Shown here in pieces: positions 22,154-33,517 of a DNA stretch of 64,000 nucleotides (position 1 is its first letter; each line of letters starts with the position of its first letter). The notes under the pieces were generated by a model, which worked only from the letters and a program-made list of their open reading frames with translations, was not told where the DNA came from and did not search any database. This DNA comes from Oscheius onirici (lineage: Eukaryota; Nematoda; Chromadorea; Rhabditida; Rhabditidae). The stretch covers positions 4,030,064-4,094,063 of the forward strand of contig OW051468.1 in the NCBI GenBank assembly GCA_932521025.1, in the 5' to 3' direction. A program made the translations under genes and the position numbers.

Positions 22154-22478
22154 ATGATTTACATGAAACCGTTCCGTTTTATTAAGAACGCTGCCACGAA
22201 TCCGAACTTGTAAGTTTTCCTTCTAGTTTTAAAATGAGTACAAGAATCGAACATCTAAACCATATTTATAGTGAAAACACCGAATCTATTCCTTCTAATT
22301 AAAAGTTCATGGGTTCGTTTTCAGCTTCAAGAGCTACGGAGCCTATGGAGCTTCTGGCTTCCTGATGGCCATCTACTTCTGCGAATGGAAGACGGTCGGC
22401 CAGTACATTCCCCTCTGGTTAGGCTTTTTTCATATGATCTACGGAACAAATTTCAGGAACACGCGCTACGTCGAATGA
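22154..22478 (+). CDS. UQCR11: UQCR11-like small subunit of respiratory complex III
   Basis: Exons 22154-22209, 22325-22417 and 22457-22478 give 56 residues, the length of mammalian UQCR11 (6.4 kDa subunit). The pattern FFKSYGAYGASGFLMAIY followed by EWKTVGQYIPLWNTRY parallels the family's A..WGAVG..GL..ATDW...LDW.P..N..F. One transmembrane segment is present, with basic residues before it (KPFRFIKN). The protein would sit in the mitochondrial inner membrane. Assignment rests on length and pattern because the family is short and divergent. The gene starts 170 bases after the DAD1 stop on the same strand, a spacing that could suit an operon. Confidence 0.65.
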
Positions 22479-22856
22479 AGAGGTACTAGAGGTTGCGACA
22501 GGTCAATAGATACCTTTTTAGCCGACAATAAATCGTCTCCTAGCAGGTTTTTCTCGTCAAATTTGTTTGACCATTGCGGTCAGTTGGGATGAGTCATCTG
22601 GGGGAGAACTATTATCCGCACTGTGAGTATGTCGAAACTGAGAGACGAATCTGGAAACAAGAGACGCAGAGAGTCGCCCGGCTGTCACAACATGTTTGTG
22701 GCCACGCCCCTTGTTGCCCTCTCTCGGTTTTTCAAATTCAGTTGCTTCCCTCTGAACAAGACATTTTAACACCTTTTTTTGGCGCTCTAGACCTTTTTGC
22801 TCTCATCTCGTTCCTCTTCTTCTCGTCGAAATTCTGAAAAACAATTATTTTTATAG
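22479..22856. other. Spacer between UQCR11 and spartin
   Basis: No coding signal. It contains AATAAA at about 22529 (in GACAATAAATCG), which may be the UQCR11 polyadenylation signal, and ends in TTTTTATAG directly before the spartin ATG. Confidence 0.4.
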
Positions 22857-24596
22857 ATGTTCAAATTTTTCTCGACAGTTCCTGATACCGCGCAGGCAGA
22901 CTCTCTGTTCGCGGAGGCATATGCCTGTCTTGAACAGGGACTTTGTTATGACGAGATTGACGATTACGTGAGTTTACAAAAATAACTCGAAAAACATCAA
23001 CAAATACAGAAGAATACGATCGAAATGTACGAGCGAGGAGTCAATTTGATAGTGGAAGGAGAGTGTCAGAAGAATTCGAAGAAGGCAGAACTCTACAAGT
23101 CGATGCAAGAAGCCAAACCCAGCGTTCAGAACAGGTAAACTTCTTGTGTCTATCTCTCGGAGAGGCTGTTTATTCATCTTTTGATTTCGGAGCAAAAGTG
23201 CATGTTTAGACTGAAACAACTCAAGTCAGATGGCCCTAAAGTGCAACCAGAAAAGACGCAAAAAGAAGACGAGGCAAAGACGTCCATTCGGAATCAGCTG
23301 GACAATTTCGGATCGGAAGAGGCCGATCTCATTTTCTTCGTTCCGGATGGAGTTCAACTTTTCACGATTGAAGGAGCGGAGACAACTGCGCCGACATATC
23401 CTACCTCACTTCAAGTTCTCCGGTTTAATCAGAATTTGGAGAAGGGTGGACAGCCGACCGCCTTCATTCAGGTACTTTTTAAAGTTTATATTTTAAAAAC
23501 AATTCAGGTTGGCCCATGGGTGTATCCTTTGATGAAGGAACAGACTCCAGTTTTGAGGAACGAATATGGAGGCTATGTAGTTCACAACCCCACTCCTGAT
23601 CATCCTAGTGAGTAGTTTTCAGTCATTTTCCAAGAAGAACTTTTAGACATGATGGTTGCCATTCTCTTTCCTTCCGACGTTGAGCCACGTGTCCATGACG
23701 AATTCCAGCAACTTCTTCGCGAGTATGCCGTTTTGAAGGATCAAGAAGTACAGAAGGAGCTGACTCCGGAAGAGAACAAGCAACTGAGCAAGAGACTAGC
23801 TGGACTTCTTGTTTCCGGTAGGAAAGATACAATGGAAATCTATTAAAATTTTTAGGAGGAGAAAGAATAGCCTGGGGCGTACAGAATATCAGTGTTAGAG
23901 TCAGCAGTAAGATTGAAGACACTGGCGAGAAATATCGAGCCACGCTGTCTCCCACAGAAGCTCCTTGGAACATCAATCCAGCTATCCGAGGAAGTGTTTT
24001 GTATATGCACAAGGGCTCGAAAGTCGTCGCCAAATGTACTAGATTCTTGCGTAAGTTTCACAATAATATCAGATGGAAAACGGCTTTTCAGTTGATAAAA
24101 TTGGAGATATGGGAATCGCCGTTGGAAAGAGAGTAGCCTCTGGTGCTCAGAAAACGTTTGGAGGAGGAAAGACCGGCGGAGTTGTTTCCGGAACAATCAG
24201 TGAGTCAAAACGAAAAAAAAGCAACCAAATGTTTAGCTGTAATTGGTGGCGGAATTGTGGGAGCAAGTTCAGTTTGGATGGCTCTTGAGGAAGGAAGCAA
24301 AACTCTCTGCAGGAGTATCGCCCACCAGACTGTCCAGAACGTGAAGATCAAGTAATATTTCTTTCTATAATTTTTCTTAATAACAAAAACTTAGGTACGG
24401 AGACGAGGCTTCAACAACGACCCATCACGCTCTCCATGCGGCGGGACACAGTGGTCTGGTTGCTGCCCAGCTCTGGGATCTGGGTCCTCGAAGTATCGCC
24501 GGCCGAGTGGCCAGAAAAGCCGGAATCCAGATGGTCAAGGACATCCATTCTACTCAAATGGCCGGCGCGATCCCTGTAAAGGAGAAACTTCAGTAG
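22857..24596 (+). CDS. SPART: Spartin homologue (MIT and senescence domains)
   Basis: Spliced gene whose exons join in frame to about 440 residues. N-terminal about 80 residues form an MIT-like helical domain (AEAYACLEQGL, ERGVNLIVEGE). The middle has DLIFFVPDGVQLFTIEG and PTAFIQVGPWVYPLM, a ubiquitin-binding/PH-like region of spartins. The C-terminal third is the senescence domain: VSSKIEDTGEKYRATLSPT, DKIGDMGIAVGKRV, then a Gly-rich hydrophobic section (GGGIVGASSVWMALEEG) and HHALHAAGHSGLVAAQLWDLG. Spartin attaches to lipid droplets and endosomes and acts in lipophagy. Splice sites near 23614/23647 and 24051/24090 are canonical and restore phase. The ATG directly follows a splice acceptor. 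Confidence 0.92.
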
Positions 24597-24811
24597 TTAC
24601 AGCTTGCTCTCTACCGCAAAATCCGCATAATTCGAATATTGTACAAATACTGCCTCAGTGTCAAAGTCAGCCAGCCCTGTGATTTCGATTGTTTCTTGCC
24701 TAATAAATTGTCAGTTCCGCAATTTCTTATTTGTTTGCATATTTGTTCTCCAGCCAATGTAGATGTTTCGAAACCTTTTGAACGTGATCTAAATAACAAC
24801 AGACTTTAGAA

Positions 24812-26674
24812 ATGGCTTTGTCTAAAATTACGAAGAAAGGAAAGACCAAAAAGTAGGTTTTTCTTCGCCGAGTTTCGCAGCCACCATTTTTTACCTTATA
24901 ATTATAAACACCAATCTGTCACAAACTTTTCAATCTGACGTGCAATTATTGATCGTAATTATACTTGGGCGACTCGACATGATTCCGAGTCTGACTCGAA
25001 TCGGCCTCGAGTCGGACTCGACTCGACTCGAGATGGTTCTCGAGTCAAGTAAAACATCGATTCTAACGGGCTGTAACTAATATTTCGCGTTTTATAGTTG
25101 TTTTATAGTAGTATTTTACATTTTCACGTTAGTTTCTGATACCTTTTTCGAAAAAAAGCACCGAAAATTTTTGACTCGAATCGAATCCGAGTCCGACTCG
25201 ACTCGACTCGACATGGTCCACGAGTCGGACTCGAATCGGAATCGAGTCGAGATTTTTGACTCGACGCCCAAGTATAATCGTAATTTAGCTATTTCTCTTG
25301 TACAAAATCATTTTTTTCGGCTATCTGGGACGTATTCTTCGGCTATTTTTGTCGAACTGGTACCTATTCTTGTTCTCAGAAATAAATTTGTCACTATCTT
25401 GCTGGTAAAATGATAAAAAGACGAAAACTCTTAGCAGACGGCGATGGTGGCTGCCGAAGGCAGTACCCGAGTTTGTAAAACGCCGGGGGGTTTTGCAGAA
25501 ATCAGTTTTTCGGCTATTTGGGACGTACTTTTCGGCTATTTTCGGTCCAACTGGTGGCTATTCTGGTATTGTAGGTAAAAAAAAAACTCAGTTTGGAGCT
25601 ATTCTATGTCTCTTTGATACAAAAAACTTGTATCTACTCGTTGTTTGTGGGACACAGCTCAAATTGACGCATAGTTGTAAACTGTTCGAACTCTTCTGAC
25701 AAACGCCTTGGTCTAGTCTCTTTATTTTTGTCCCATTATCGACCTTCTAGAGCAAATGTTCGCCCAAAGAAAGATGAAGAATTGAAATCCGAGCCTGTGA
25801 CAGAAGATTTGGATAAGGAAATGGAATCTGTATCGGCCGAAGTCTCCGAGAAAACCGAACCAGGTTTTCGTCTGTTTCGTTGTTATACATTTTATATGTT
25901 CAGTGAATAACGAGAGTGACGATGACGACTATGCTTTCGACGAAAGTGCTGAAGAAACCGAACTTGACAAACCAGAAACAAAGCAGAAAAAGACTGGCGT
26001 TTGTTCTTTTCTGTTTTGTAAGAAGTTGAATTTCAGGTGCTCTATTTCTCCTCGATTCCACCGAAATACACTCCATCTCGTCTACAGGAGTATTTCGAGA
26101 AACGAGCTCCTGGAATGATCGGCCGTGTCTTTCTCGAGGTGATTTCACAGGTTTTCAGTTTGTTAAGTAACTTTTTAGAAGAACAAGTTCTCCAAATCGC
26201 CCAAAAATCGGTATAATGAAGGCTGGCTGGAAATTAAACGCAAAAAGTTGGCAAAACGACTGGCTGAGACTCTTGACAATACTCCAGTTGGCGGAAAGAA
26301 AAGCGATCCGTCCAGTAGTTCCCTTTGGAACATCAGGTACCTCAGCGGGTATGTTCGTTTTCTCCTTTTTCTTAAAAGACTTCAGATTCAAATGGGTCCA
26401 TTTAGTCGAACAGCTAGAGTACGAAAAGACGGCTCACAACCGAAGAATGACGGCGGAAGTCAGTCAGGCTCGTCGAATTGCTGCCCATTTCGAGGAACAA
26501 GTCGAAAAGGGAGAGAATATTCGTCGACTGGAAAACAAAGTCTTGAAACAGGGCGGAAATTGGGAAAAGTTCCAGCGACAGATCACTCAGAAGAAGAGCG
26601 TCAAGTCGAAGAAGAAGGACAAACAGCAGAAGACGAAAGAGGACGATTTGATGAAGATGATCTTTGCCGAATAG
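24812..26674 (+). CDS. ABT1: ABT1/Esf2 pre-rRNA processing factor
   Basis: Exon 24812-24853 (MALSKITKKGKTKK) is followed, after a transposon-filled intron, by 25753 onward through several small exons to 26674; about 260 residues. An acidic stretch (NNESDDDDYAF) leads to the RRM core: LYFSSIPPKYTPSRLQEYFE, IGRVFLE, YNEGWLEI, K..AKRLAETLD and the strongly conserved SLWNIRYLSGFKWVHL. The C terminus is basic coiled sequence with VSQARR and ENI.RLE, as in Esf2/ABT1, which sit in the small-subunit processome and support early cleavages of pre-rRNA. Nucleolar location is expected from the family. Start chosen at the ATG followed by Lys-rich sequence. Confidence 0.88.
24960..25276. mobile_element. 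Palindromic GAGTCG-rich MITE with 8-base duplication
   Basis: Ends TATACTTGGGCG and CGCCCAAGTATA are perfect inverted repeats and are flanked by ATCGTAAT on both sides (24952-24959 and 25277-25284). The inside is built almost entirely of GACTCGA/TCGAGTC units in both orientations, so the whole 317-base element can fold on itself. It lies in the first intron of the ABT1 gene. The 8-base duplication points to a hAT-like mobilising enzyme. No open frame of interest. Confidence 0.85.
25300..25585. repeat. Pair of about 80-base direct repeats in the ABT1 intron
   Basis: The block starting TTTTTTCGGCTATCTGGGACGT near 25308 recurs diverged near 25503 (TTTTTCGGCTATTTGGGACG), followed in both by a CTTTTCGGCTATTTT-type unit and an AACTGGT..CTATTCT unit. 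Origin unknown; possibly a decayed tandem repeat or LTR-less element. Confidence 0.5.
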
Positions 26675-26774
26675 ATCTGCTCACCCCATATATTGTTGCT
26701 GTTCTCATGGTTATTGAATGTTATTCATTGAGCCATTTTGAACCTGCTTTGAATGACAAAAAAAATGGGAAGAA

Positions 26775-28870
26775 TCACTTTCTATGATCAGCACCGACTG
26801 CTTCGCTCACGTGAACAAATCCGTCTCTCTTCAAACACTCGACCAGCTCTCTTTTCACCTGAATGATTCTTTTTAAGTGTTAAATTAGAAAGAAACCTTT
26901 CCGACAACCGGGAATCCTTTGTAAACCAGTGCCGAATAAAGTTGGACCAAGGAGGCACCGGCTCTGATCTTCTCATACGCGTCTTGACCACTGGCAATCC
27001 CTCCACATCCAATTATCGGAATCTTGCCACCGGTCAATCTGTTCACAATTTCTCTTATCAAAGTTCAACTCACTTGTACATTTCCATGACACATTCCGTA
27101 CTAATCTGTCTTACTGGCTGCCCACTCAGTCCGCCGATCTGTTCTTTGTTTTCACTTTGCAGAGTCTCTGGTCTCGAAATGGTCGTGTTCGAGACAATCA
27201 GACCATCGATTCCGTGTCTCCTATCCAACACGACTTTAGCAATGTCGGACATTTCGCTCTGGACGAGATCCGGAGCAATCTTCAGCAAGACTTTTGGCTT
27301 TTCCGGGACGTCGAGTAAATCGACAGAACTTTTCACGTATTTCGCCAGCTGAACTCTTGAATTCTGTGCGAAATGTACCAACTACCTTCTCCAGATCAGC
27401 CTTCTTCTGCATCGATCTCAGTCCAGGAGTGTTTGGAGACGAAATGTTGATTACGAGATAGTCACAGTGGGGTCCGAAGTAGGTAACACCGATCTCATAG
27501 TCGAGTCTGAACAGTTTTTTTTCAAAGCCAATAAAAAGAAACGGCTCTCCTGGACCTTAGCCGTCCGGGGAGAAAGACCGTCCCAAAATTCTATTTTTTG
27601 GAACTTTTGTTTTGCTTGCGGATATTTTTTTTCAGTTATTTTTTGTATCTACTGGGATTTCAATTTTTCATGGTCTTCACTCAGCATTTCAGACACGGAC
27701 AATTAAAAGCTTGATAAATAGTTGAAATACACACATGGGACGAAGTAGCCTGGATGATATACGATCAGAACACGACGAGAGAGGGGTCGCCTTTCTGCTC
27801 AATCTCAGTGTCTTCTAATGATCGAGCTCTCTTCAGACAATCCCGTTTCCTAAGCCTGATTTCTCCCAGACTTTTTTGACTTTTGCGCGCTCTCGCTCTG
27901 TCTCACTCTAACTATGATCTCAATTTATTGGAAGAACCAGTTGTTCCATATGTGTATTTCAACTATTTATCAAGCTTTTAATTGTCCGTGTCTGAAATGC
28001 TGAGTGAAGACCATGAAAAATTGAAATCCCAGCAGATGCAAAAAATAACTGAAAAAAATATCCGCAAGCAAAACAAAAGTTCCAAAAAATAGAATTTTGG
28101 GACGGTCTTTCTCCTTCTCTCTCCCCGGACGGTCTTTTTTTCATGGGACGCCTAAGGTCCAGGAGAGCCAAAGAAACTAACTTGGCATCTTCGGTCAACT
28201 TATTCTTCCCAAGATTTATTCCAAAAATGGCTAGATCGTCAGTCCACTGGGATCGGGCTGTCTGGAAGAGAGTACATAGCTGACCGCACAATCTCTCACC
28301 TTCACTCTCTGCTGAACTTTTCCCACTCCATCGCTGTTGAACCCGTATCTGTTGATCACTCCCTAAAGACTTTCCTTGAATCATTACTCAAAGAACCAAA
28401 CCTGATCTTCGAGTAGTCTGAAGACTCTTGGTCGAGGGTTGCCCTGTTGGGGAATCGGAGTAATGGAACCTATCTCAACCAGACCGAATCCAGAGTTTTT
28501 GGCAAGAGGAAGAATTGCTTCACCGTCCTTGTCGAAACCAGCTGCGAGACCAATCGGATTCTTGAAATGTTTGCCAAAGACATCACATTCGAGTTCGGGA
28601 TATTCCTTCTGGTTGAATCCGAAGCGGGGAAGAAGACCCCAGGTACAGGCCTTGACTGCCCACTTGTGAGACTCTTCACCGTCGATGTAACGATGAACGA
28701 GAGGCATTACCTGTATATCGATTAAGCTTGAATTAAACTTGACTTACAGCTTTCTCGTAAAAGTTCTCCGACCCGGTGGCTAGTTCGATTCCGACATAGC
28801 CCAAGACTCCAGAACTGACGACGATCGCCGTCGATTTGGTTATGTAGCCGGGTGGGAGTTTGTTGAACAT
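26775..28870 (-). CDS. DHODH: Dihydroorotate dehydrogenase (quinone), mitochondrial
   Basis: Class 2 DHODH, the fourth step of de novo pyrimidine synthesis, FMN-dependent and anchored to the mitochondrial inner membrane. The N terminus ([16 protein letters not shown]) is basic and followed by a helix ([17 protein letters not shown]). Conserved blocks in order: [30 protein letters not shown]-type ([22 protein letters not shown]), [32 protein letters not shown] with the catalytic Ser, [33 protein letters not shown] and the C-terminal [24 protein letters not shown]. The intron between about 28183 and 27510 holds a hairpin transposon. The start codon lies in the last coding exon of the COMMD6-like gene in another frame. 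Identification firm. Confidence 0.94.
27543..28169. mobile_element. Hairpin MITE in a DHODH intron with 8-base duplication
   Basis: Ends GGCTCTCCTGGACCTTAG and its inverted copy (CTAAGGTCCAGGAGAGCC) are flanked by AAAGAAAC at 27535-27542 and 28170-28177. The arms are long, about 200 bases, and nearly perfect (27543-27735 versus 27955-28169), including CAAGCTTTTAATTGTCCGTG-type sequence; a 215-base loop separates them. Removing the element and one duplication leaves a 40-base intron with normal splice ends. Confidence 0.88.
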
Positions 28871-29133
28871 TTTGACAGAAAGTCTTGGAACTGAACATGG
28901 AGAGTTTTGTGATTCAGAGGAAAAGTACCTGAGGCAGAGTGTACTCGGTCACTTCAGTCTCTCCACTCTCCAGATGAAAGACTAGACGGACAAGAAGTTG
29001 GATGGAACTAGGAGAACAGTCAACTGGGACAGAAGCCTGGATATTATTGAGAATAGGAAAAATGTAAACTCACCTTGAGAGACCAATCGAAACTTTTCAC
29101 CTTTCTAGCGAACGAGTCAGAAGCGGTGCTCAT
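28840..29133 (-). CDS. COMMD6: COMMD6-like COMM-domain protein
   Basis: Exons 29133-29074, 29036-28929 and 28890-28840 encode 72 residues that are almost only a COMM domain, as in the short COMMD6 of vertebrates (about 85 residues). Landmarks are KVKSFDWSLK with the conserved Trp, LLVRLVFHLESGE and EYTLPQFQDFL, which matches the IPQFQNF end of COMMD6. COMMD proteins form the Commander complex with CCC subunits for endosomal recycling. The reading frame ends with [11 protein letters not shown] and a TAA inside the DHODH coding region, 31 bases past the DHODH start codon. A splice acceptor lies just before the first exon. Family call good, C terminus shorter than usual. Confidence 0.72.
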
Positions 29134-29290
29134 ACGAACACCTGAAATCGATTTGCGTGACTGTATTTTTTTTCAAAATTGGTGTAAACGTTTTGAAAAT
29201 AGAAAATATTCGAGTACATAGGTCAGGTCGCAATCACGTACCACCCTCGTCTTGTTTGGACAAACCTCTACAATCTTAGCAGTTTTTTAG
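29134..29290. promoter_or_regulatory. Short shared promoter between COMMD6/DHODH and FIG4
   Basis: Only 157 bases separate two divergent start codons, and both starts follow splice acceptors (CGATTTCAG for COMMD6, GTTTTTTAG for FIG4). The region must therefore hold both 5' ends or outron starts. No core promoter motif is obvious. Confidence 0.45.
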
Positions 29291-32200
29291 ATGGCGGAAC
29301 GTCTCCGTCGAATAACCGTCTACGAAACTCCCAGTCGATTCTATATAGTCGGGTGTGATCCTTCTGGAACCAAATTCCATGTCCTAAAAGTCGACCGAGT
29401 GGACTCGAAAGTGCTCCTGACAGGGGAACCTGGTCCCTGTTACACGAAGGATGAGATTCTCGAACTCTTGGCTACAATTTCCGAAGGAAATTCGGGTAAG
29501 AAACTTTTTGTTTCGATAAACATTGTATATATCATATATATAAACATTGTATTAAACATTGTATGTATAGTGGTTATCCGTTCAACTGCTGGCAGCACAA
29601 AGAAGCCAAGTGGGAAAGGACTGATCGAGCGAGTCAGCAACGCCTACGGAATTCTAGGAGTAGTTCGTTTTCTTGAAGGATACTATCTCATTGTAAGTCT
29701 CTTTATCCACTTTTCTAATATGTTTCTCAGGTCATTACCAAAGCCAATGTTGTCGCAACATTCGGCTACCACAGCATCCACAAGATTGCCGAAGTCGCAA
29801 TGATTTCTATCACAATGGACGGCGTGTCGACTTCTTCAGAAGAACAGAGATATGTCCGTCAGTTCCAGTCTGTCGATCTCTCAACAGATTTCTACTTCTC
29901 CTACACATACGATCTCAGTCGAACCATGCAGGAGAATTCCTCGACCACCGACTGGTCTCAGGTAATCGAATCGTTCTTTCCATCCAATAAAAGAGTGCAG
30001 AATGGCCAGAGAAGTATCGTGTCGGACAAGAAGTTTGCGTGGAACTCGTATCTTCTCGAGCCTTTGAGAAATAACATAATACACGAGCGATGGTTTGTCG
30101 AGGTCGTCCATGGATATGTTAGTGAGTCCACTCTTGTTTTTCTTCTTCATCGCAATGTCCAGATCAACAGTTCATAGAACTACCTTTGACTAAACTGTCT
30201 CTCACTCTGATAGGCAGACGGTCAGCTGAATTCGCGGGAACCAGATATTTGAAAAGAGGAGCCAATTTGAAGGGATGCGTGGCCAACGACGTCGAAACAG
30301 AGCAGATACTCTGGGATTCCTTATCTTCACCGAACTTGTCATTGGGAAGATTCTCCTCTTATGTGCAGAGAAGAGGGTCCGTACCGTTGAGGTAATATTC
30401 GTAGTACTTGACGCAGAACTTTCTAGATGGTCTCAGGATCCGGCCACACGTGGAGTTGTTGGAAAACCTCTCATTCTCGTTGACATTCACGAACCACACG
30501 CTCAGACAGCTGGAGCACACTTCAGGTTCACTATACTCACAGCCACTCAAAAATATTTCTCTAGAGATCTACGAAAGAAGTACGGATCGCCAATTGTTGT
30601 GATGAATTTGGTCAAGCGAAGAGAAAAACGTCAGCACGAAAATCTTCTCCACCAACAGTTTCTCAAAGTAATTAGTTCAATTTCATTTTATAAGAGAACA
30701 TTCAGGCAGTGAATTACTTAAATCAGTTTCTCTCTTCGGACGAACAGATCTGTTACATGAGTTTCGACGTGGCTCGATGCCACAAGGCTTCTACACCAGC
30801 CGTCAATGTGCTGACAAAACTGGACGAAATAGCCATAAAGGCCGTCTTGAAGCAGGGCTGGTTCCAGTCTTTTCCCATGCCTTACAGAGAAAACTGTCTG
30901 CCGAGAACAGCTCTTTCGGATTTCGTTCCACTCGAGAGTGAAGATGGTCATTTTCTTTTACAAGGGGGAATCTGTCGGACCAATTGTGTAGACTGCTTGG
31001 ACAGAACCAACGTGGCCCAGTTCGCAATAGGTTCGTTTACTTTTAATAAGTTTGAAGCAATTGTTTTGAAGGAAAAGTAGCTCTGGGTTGCCAACTGTTC
31101 GCCATGGGAGTTTTGGATGAGCCGACCATTTCGATTCAAAGTGAACTATGTCGTGTTTTCGAAGAAATGTTCGATGAGCACGGCGATACAATGGCCTGGC
31201 AGTATGCCGGTAGTCAACTGGTCCATTCGATCAAACATTACAAGAAAACGGCCGCCTTCCAGGAGAGAAGTCGTGATGTCATCCAGACACTGTCTCGATA
31301 CTACAGTAACACTTTCGGAGACTATGAGAAGCAAGCTTCAATCAATCTTTTTCTAGGCAAATACAGGTACTTTCTTTCCATGTTTTTTACTGTCTCCTTC
31401 TCCAGACCACAAATCAGCAGTACGGTACATCTATGGGATTTAGCTTCGGACTACTACCTCCACTTCCCGACCACTACGCAGATCAACACCGACTATTGTG
31501 CTTGGATGTACGAAGATAATGAGTTGGAAGACTACATGATGGTCAATTATGGAGATTGTGTTGATATTGGAACGGATCCTCTCGAAAAGAATGGTGAGTC
31601 GAAAATAGATTGTGTTCAAAAGAGTCTTCAGATGTCTCGAAGAGTTGTTCGGGTGTGGTCAAACTGTCTAACGAAGATGACTACCGTAACTTTTATCGCA
31701 CATTCGAGATGACGACTCTGGAGCTGAGAGTCAAGCAACAGGTCATCAACAACCAGAGAGCCCTGTCTGTGACCGGAGTGAATCAAGAAGTCTCCAATTC
31801 GGGACAGTTTATGAAATTGTTCAAGAGCGAATCGAAAGACACAAAGTCAAAGTCGAAATCGATGAAAGAGTCTGACGATGAGGACGAAGATTACGACGAG
31901 CAGAAAGGAGAAGATGTCTTGGACGCCGAGGATTCGTGGTTTCGATTGAACAAGAAAGACGAAAAAACTATTCCAAAACGAGAGAAAGATTTCGTCGAGA
32001 GACAAGGCCATCCAATATTATCTGCTGGTCTCAAATTTGCCAAAGACATCTACGGACTTCATCGGACCAGTCTCGGTTCGAAAGATCGACAATTGTACGA
32101 GCGTTATGTCGAGAAAGGAGGATCGAAACTGGATCGAGAAGACTGGCTCAAATACAAGCCGACCATAATCGACCGAACAGCTCCCTCATCTTCGAGATCT

Positions 32201-32409
32201 GAACTGTGGAGGACGAGTATCTTCACAACTGACAACTGTTTACAGGTTGTTTGTCGTTATCTTTCAAACAGTTTGTCTTTATCTTTCAGAGCGTCGAGCC
32301 AGAGTTAACCAAAGCCGCCGAGGCATTCTACACAAAAAGCTGCGACTATTCCAACTACGAGACATCGAAGATTGATCTGGCCAAGTTCAGCAAGTATCCT
32401 GTATTTTAA
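29291..32409 (+). CDS. FIG4: FIG4 phosphoinositide 5-phosphatase (SAC domain)
   Basis: Large spliced gene of about 800 residues. N terminus [16 protein letters not shown]...F.VLK.DR matches FIG4. The SAC domain carries [60 protein letters not shown] and [17 protein letters not shown]. The catalytic CX5R motif is [16 protein letters not shown] (C-V-D-C-L-D-R-T). Later come EDHGDT-like [26 protein letters not shown] and SINLFLG. FIG4 forms the PIKfyve-Vac14 complex and controls PI(3,5)P2 on endolysosomes. An acidic Ser/Asp-rich linker lies near 31.85-31.95 kb, and the C-terminal SRYVE-type ending ([11 protein letters not shown]) is present. Introns are about 35-60 bases. Confidence 0.95.
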
Positions 32410-33517
32410 ATTGCTTACGGTTATTATTTCCTGTGATATGTACACGTGATAAACAAGCATTGGTCTTCTTGAAGTGCTTCGACGAGAGATTGATTCAATT
32501 GCGAATGCACCTGCGCCAAGTTCTTTCTCGCCAACAAACTGATCTGACCTAAACTCTCTCACAGCAGGGTGTAATCCCGATTGGTGGTCGTCCCTTCCCT
32601 CTGTCCTCCTAATACGAAGGTGTACCGCCCCTTTTTTGGTCAGCTGGTGCCATCGGGTCACACAGCCTGTACGGCGGTCTATTGATTGATGTCCAGTGTC
32701 GCCTTGGCTGACCTCTCACCCCCTTCCAATCCCCACCAGAGCTAAGATTTATGTTTTTTTCTGACCCAGTTCGTTCGATCGATGTCGCTTTGACCACAAA
32801 TGATCGGGCCAGCTGGTTTTGCGGCTAGGCTGGATGACTGAGCGTGGCACATCCCGTTTCGGGCGTCCTCTCCCACCTATCTCTTGGTTTTCCTACAGCA
32901 GTCGCTCTCGTGAAACCTTTTTTTGTTTAATCAGGTTCTGTCGCCTGCCCCCCACTGCCAACGTTGTCTCAGAATCGACAAGTTATAAGACTTTTTGTCC
33001 TACTTCTACTTGCTCTTTTGTTCTGTGGCCAGCGGATACTGTTCCGATGAATACAGTGGCCGAGGTCTGGATGACTGAGTATGGCATTTCACGTCTTCTT
33101 GTCATGTTTAGAAGCTCTAAATAAAGAGTGTATCTTACTTTGTTACAGTCACAACATAGTATGCTAATATGGAAGTGAGAAAAGAAGATATTTCTCCGTG
33201 CGTTATTCATACCGGCTGTATCATTATACTTCTCTTCTCATGGAAGTTTATTTTTAGTCATCCCAGGTTACATGACGGCTTAGAAAACCTCCTATGTTTT
33301 CCACTTTACCTAACAATTGACCTTTCCCAAACACGCCCAATTAAATCGATAAGTCGATGCTTTCCAAAGACGCGTCCTTTCATCGGCACAGACGGCATTG
33401 CGCCCATTTCTCCTTCTGCTCTCGGACGAGCCTCTCTCCTTTACGTCTATCAGAAAATAAGGTCCTTAACCTCTTCGATTTCCTCTCCCTCGTCTAGGCT
33501 ACATTTCCTCTTTTAGG
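32410..33517. other. Gene-free 1.1 kb, repeat remnants
   Basis: No gene is recognised. A motif CTGGATGACTGAG..TGGCA occurs twice (about 32829 and 33068), hinting at a decayed repeat. The last bases (CTTTTAG before GATG) form the acceptor upstream of the next gene. Confidence 0.35.

Noticed and set aside
27350-27400. A 22-base intron in DHODH
   Set aside because: A 22-base splice does keep frame, but a 37-base intron ending GAGTTCAG does so too and fits the usual length, so no ultra-short intron is claimed.
28840-28890. In-frame COMMD6-DHODH fusion protein
   Set aside because: At first the frames seemed to join through the shared exon. Recounting the A run before the DHODH ATG (TCAAAATG) shows the COMMD6 frame is offset and reaches TAA at 28842-28840. 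It is an overlap, not a fusion.
32305-33210. Arg-rich open frames after FIG4
   Set aside because: No codon bias, domain or splice structure; they overlap the FIG4 end or decayed repeat.
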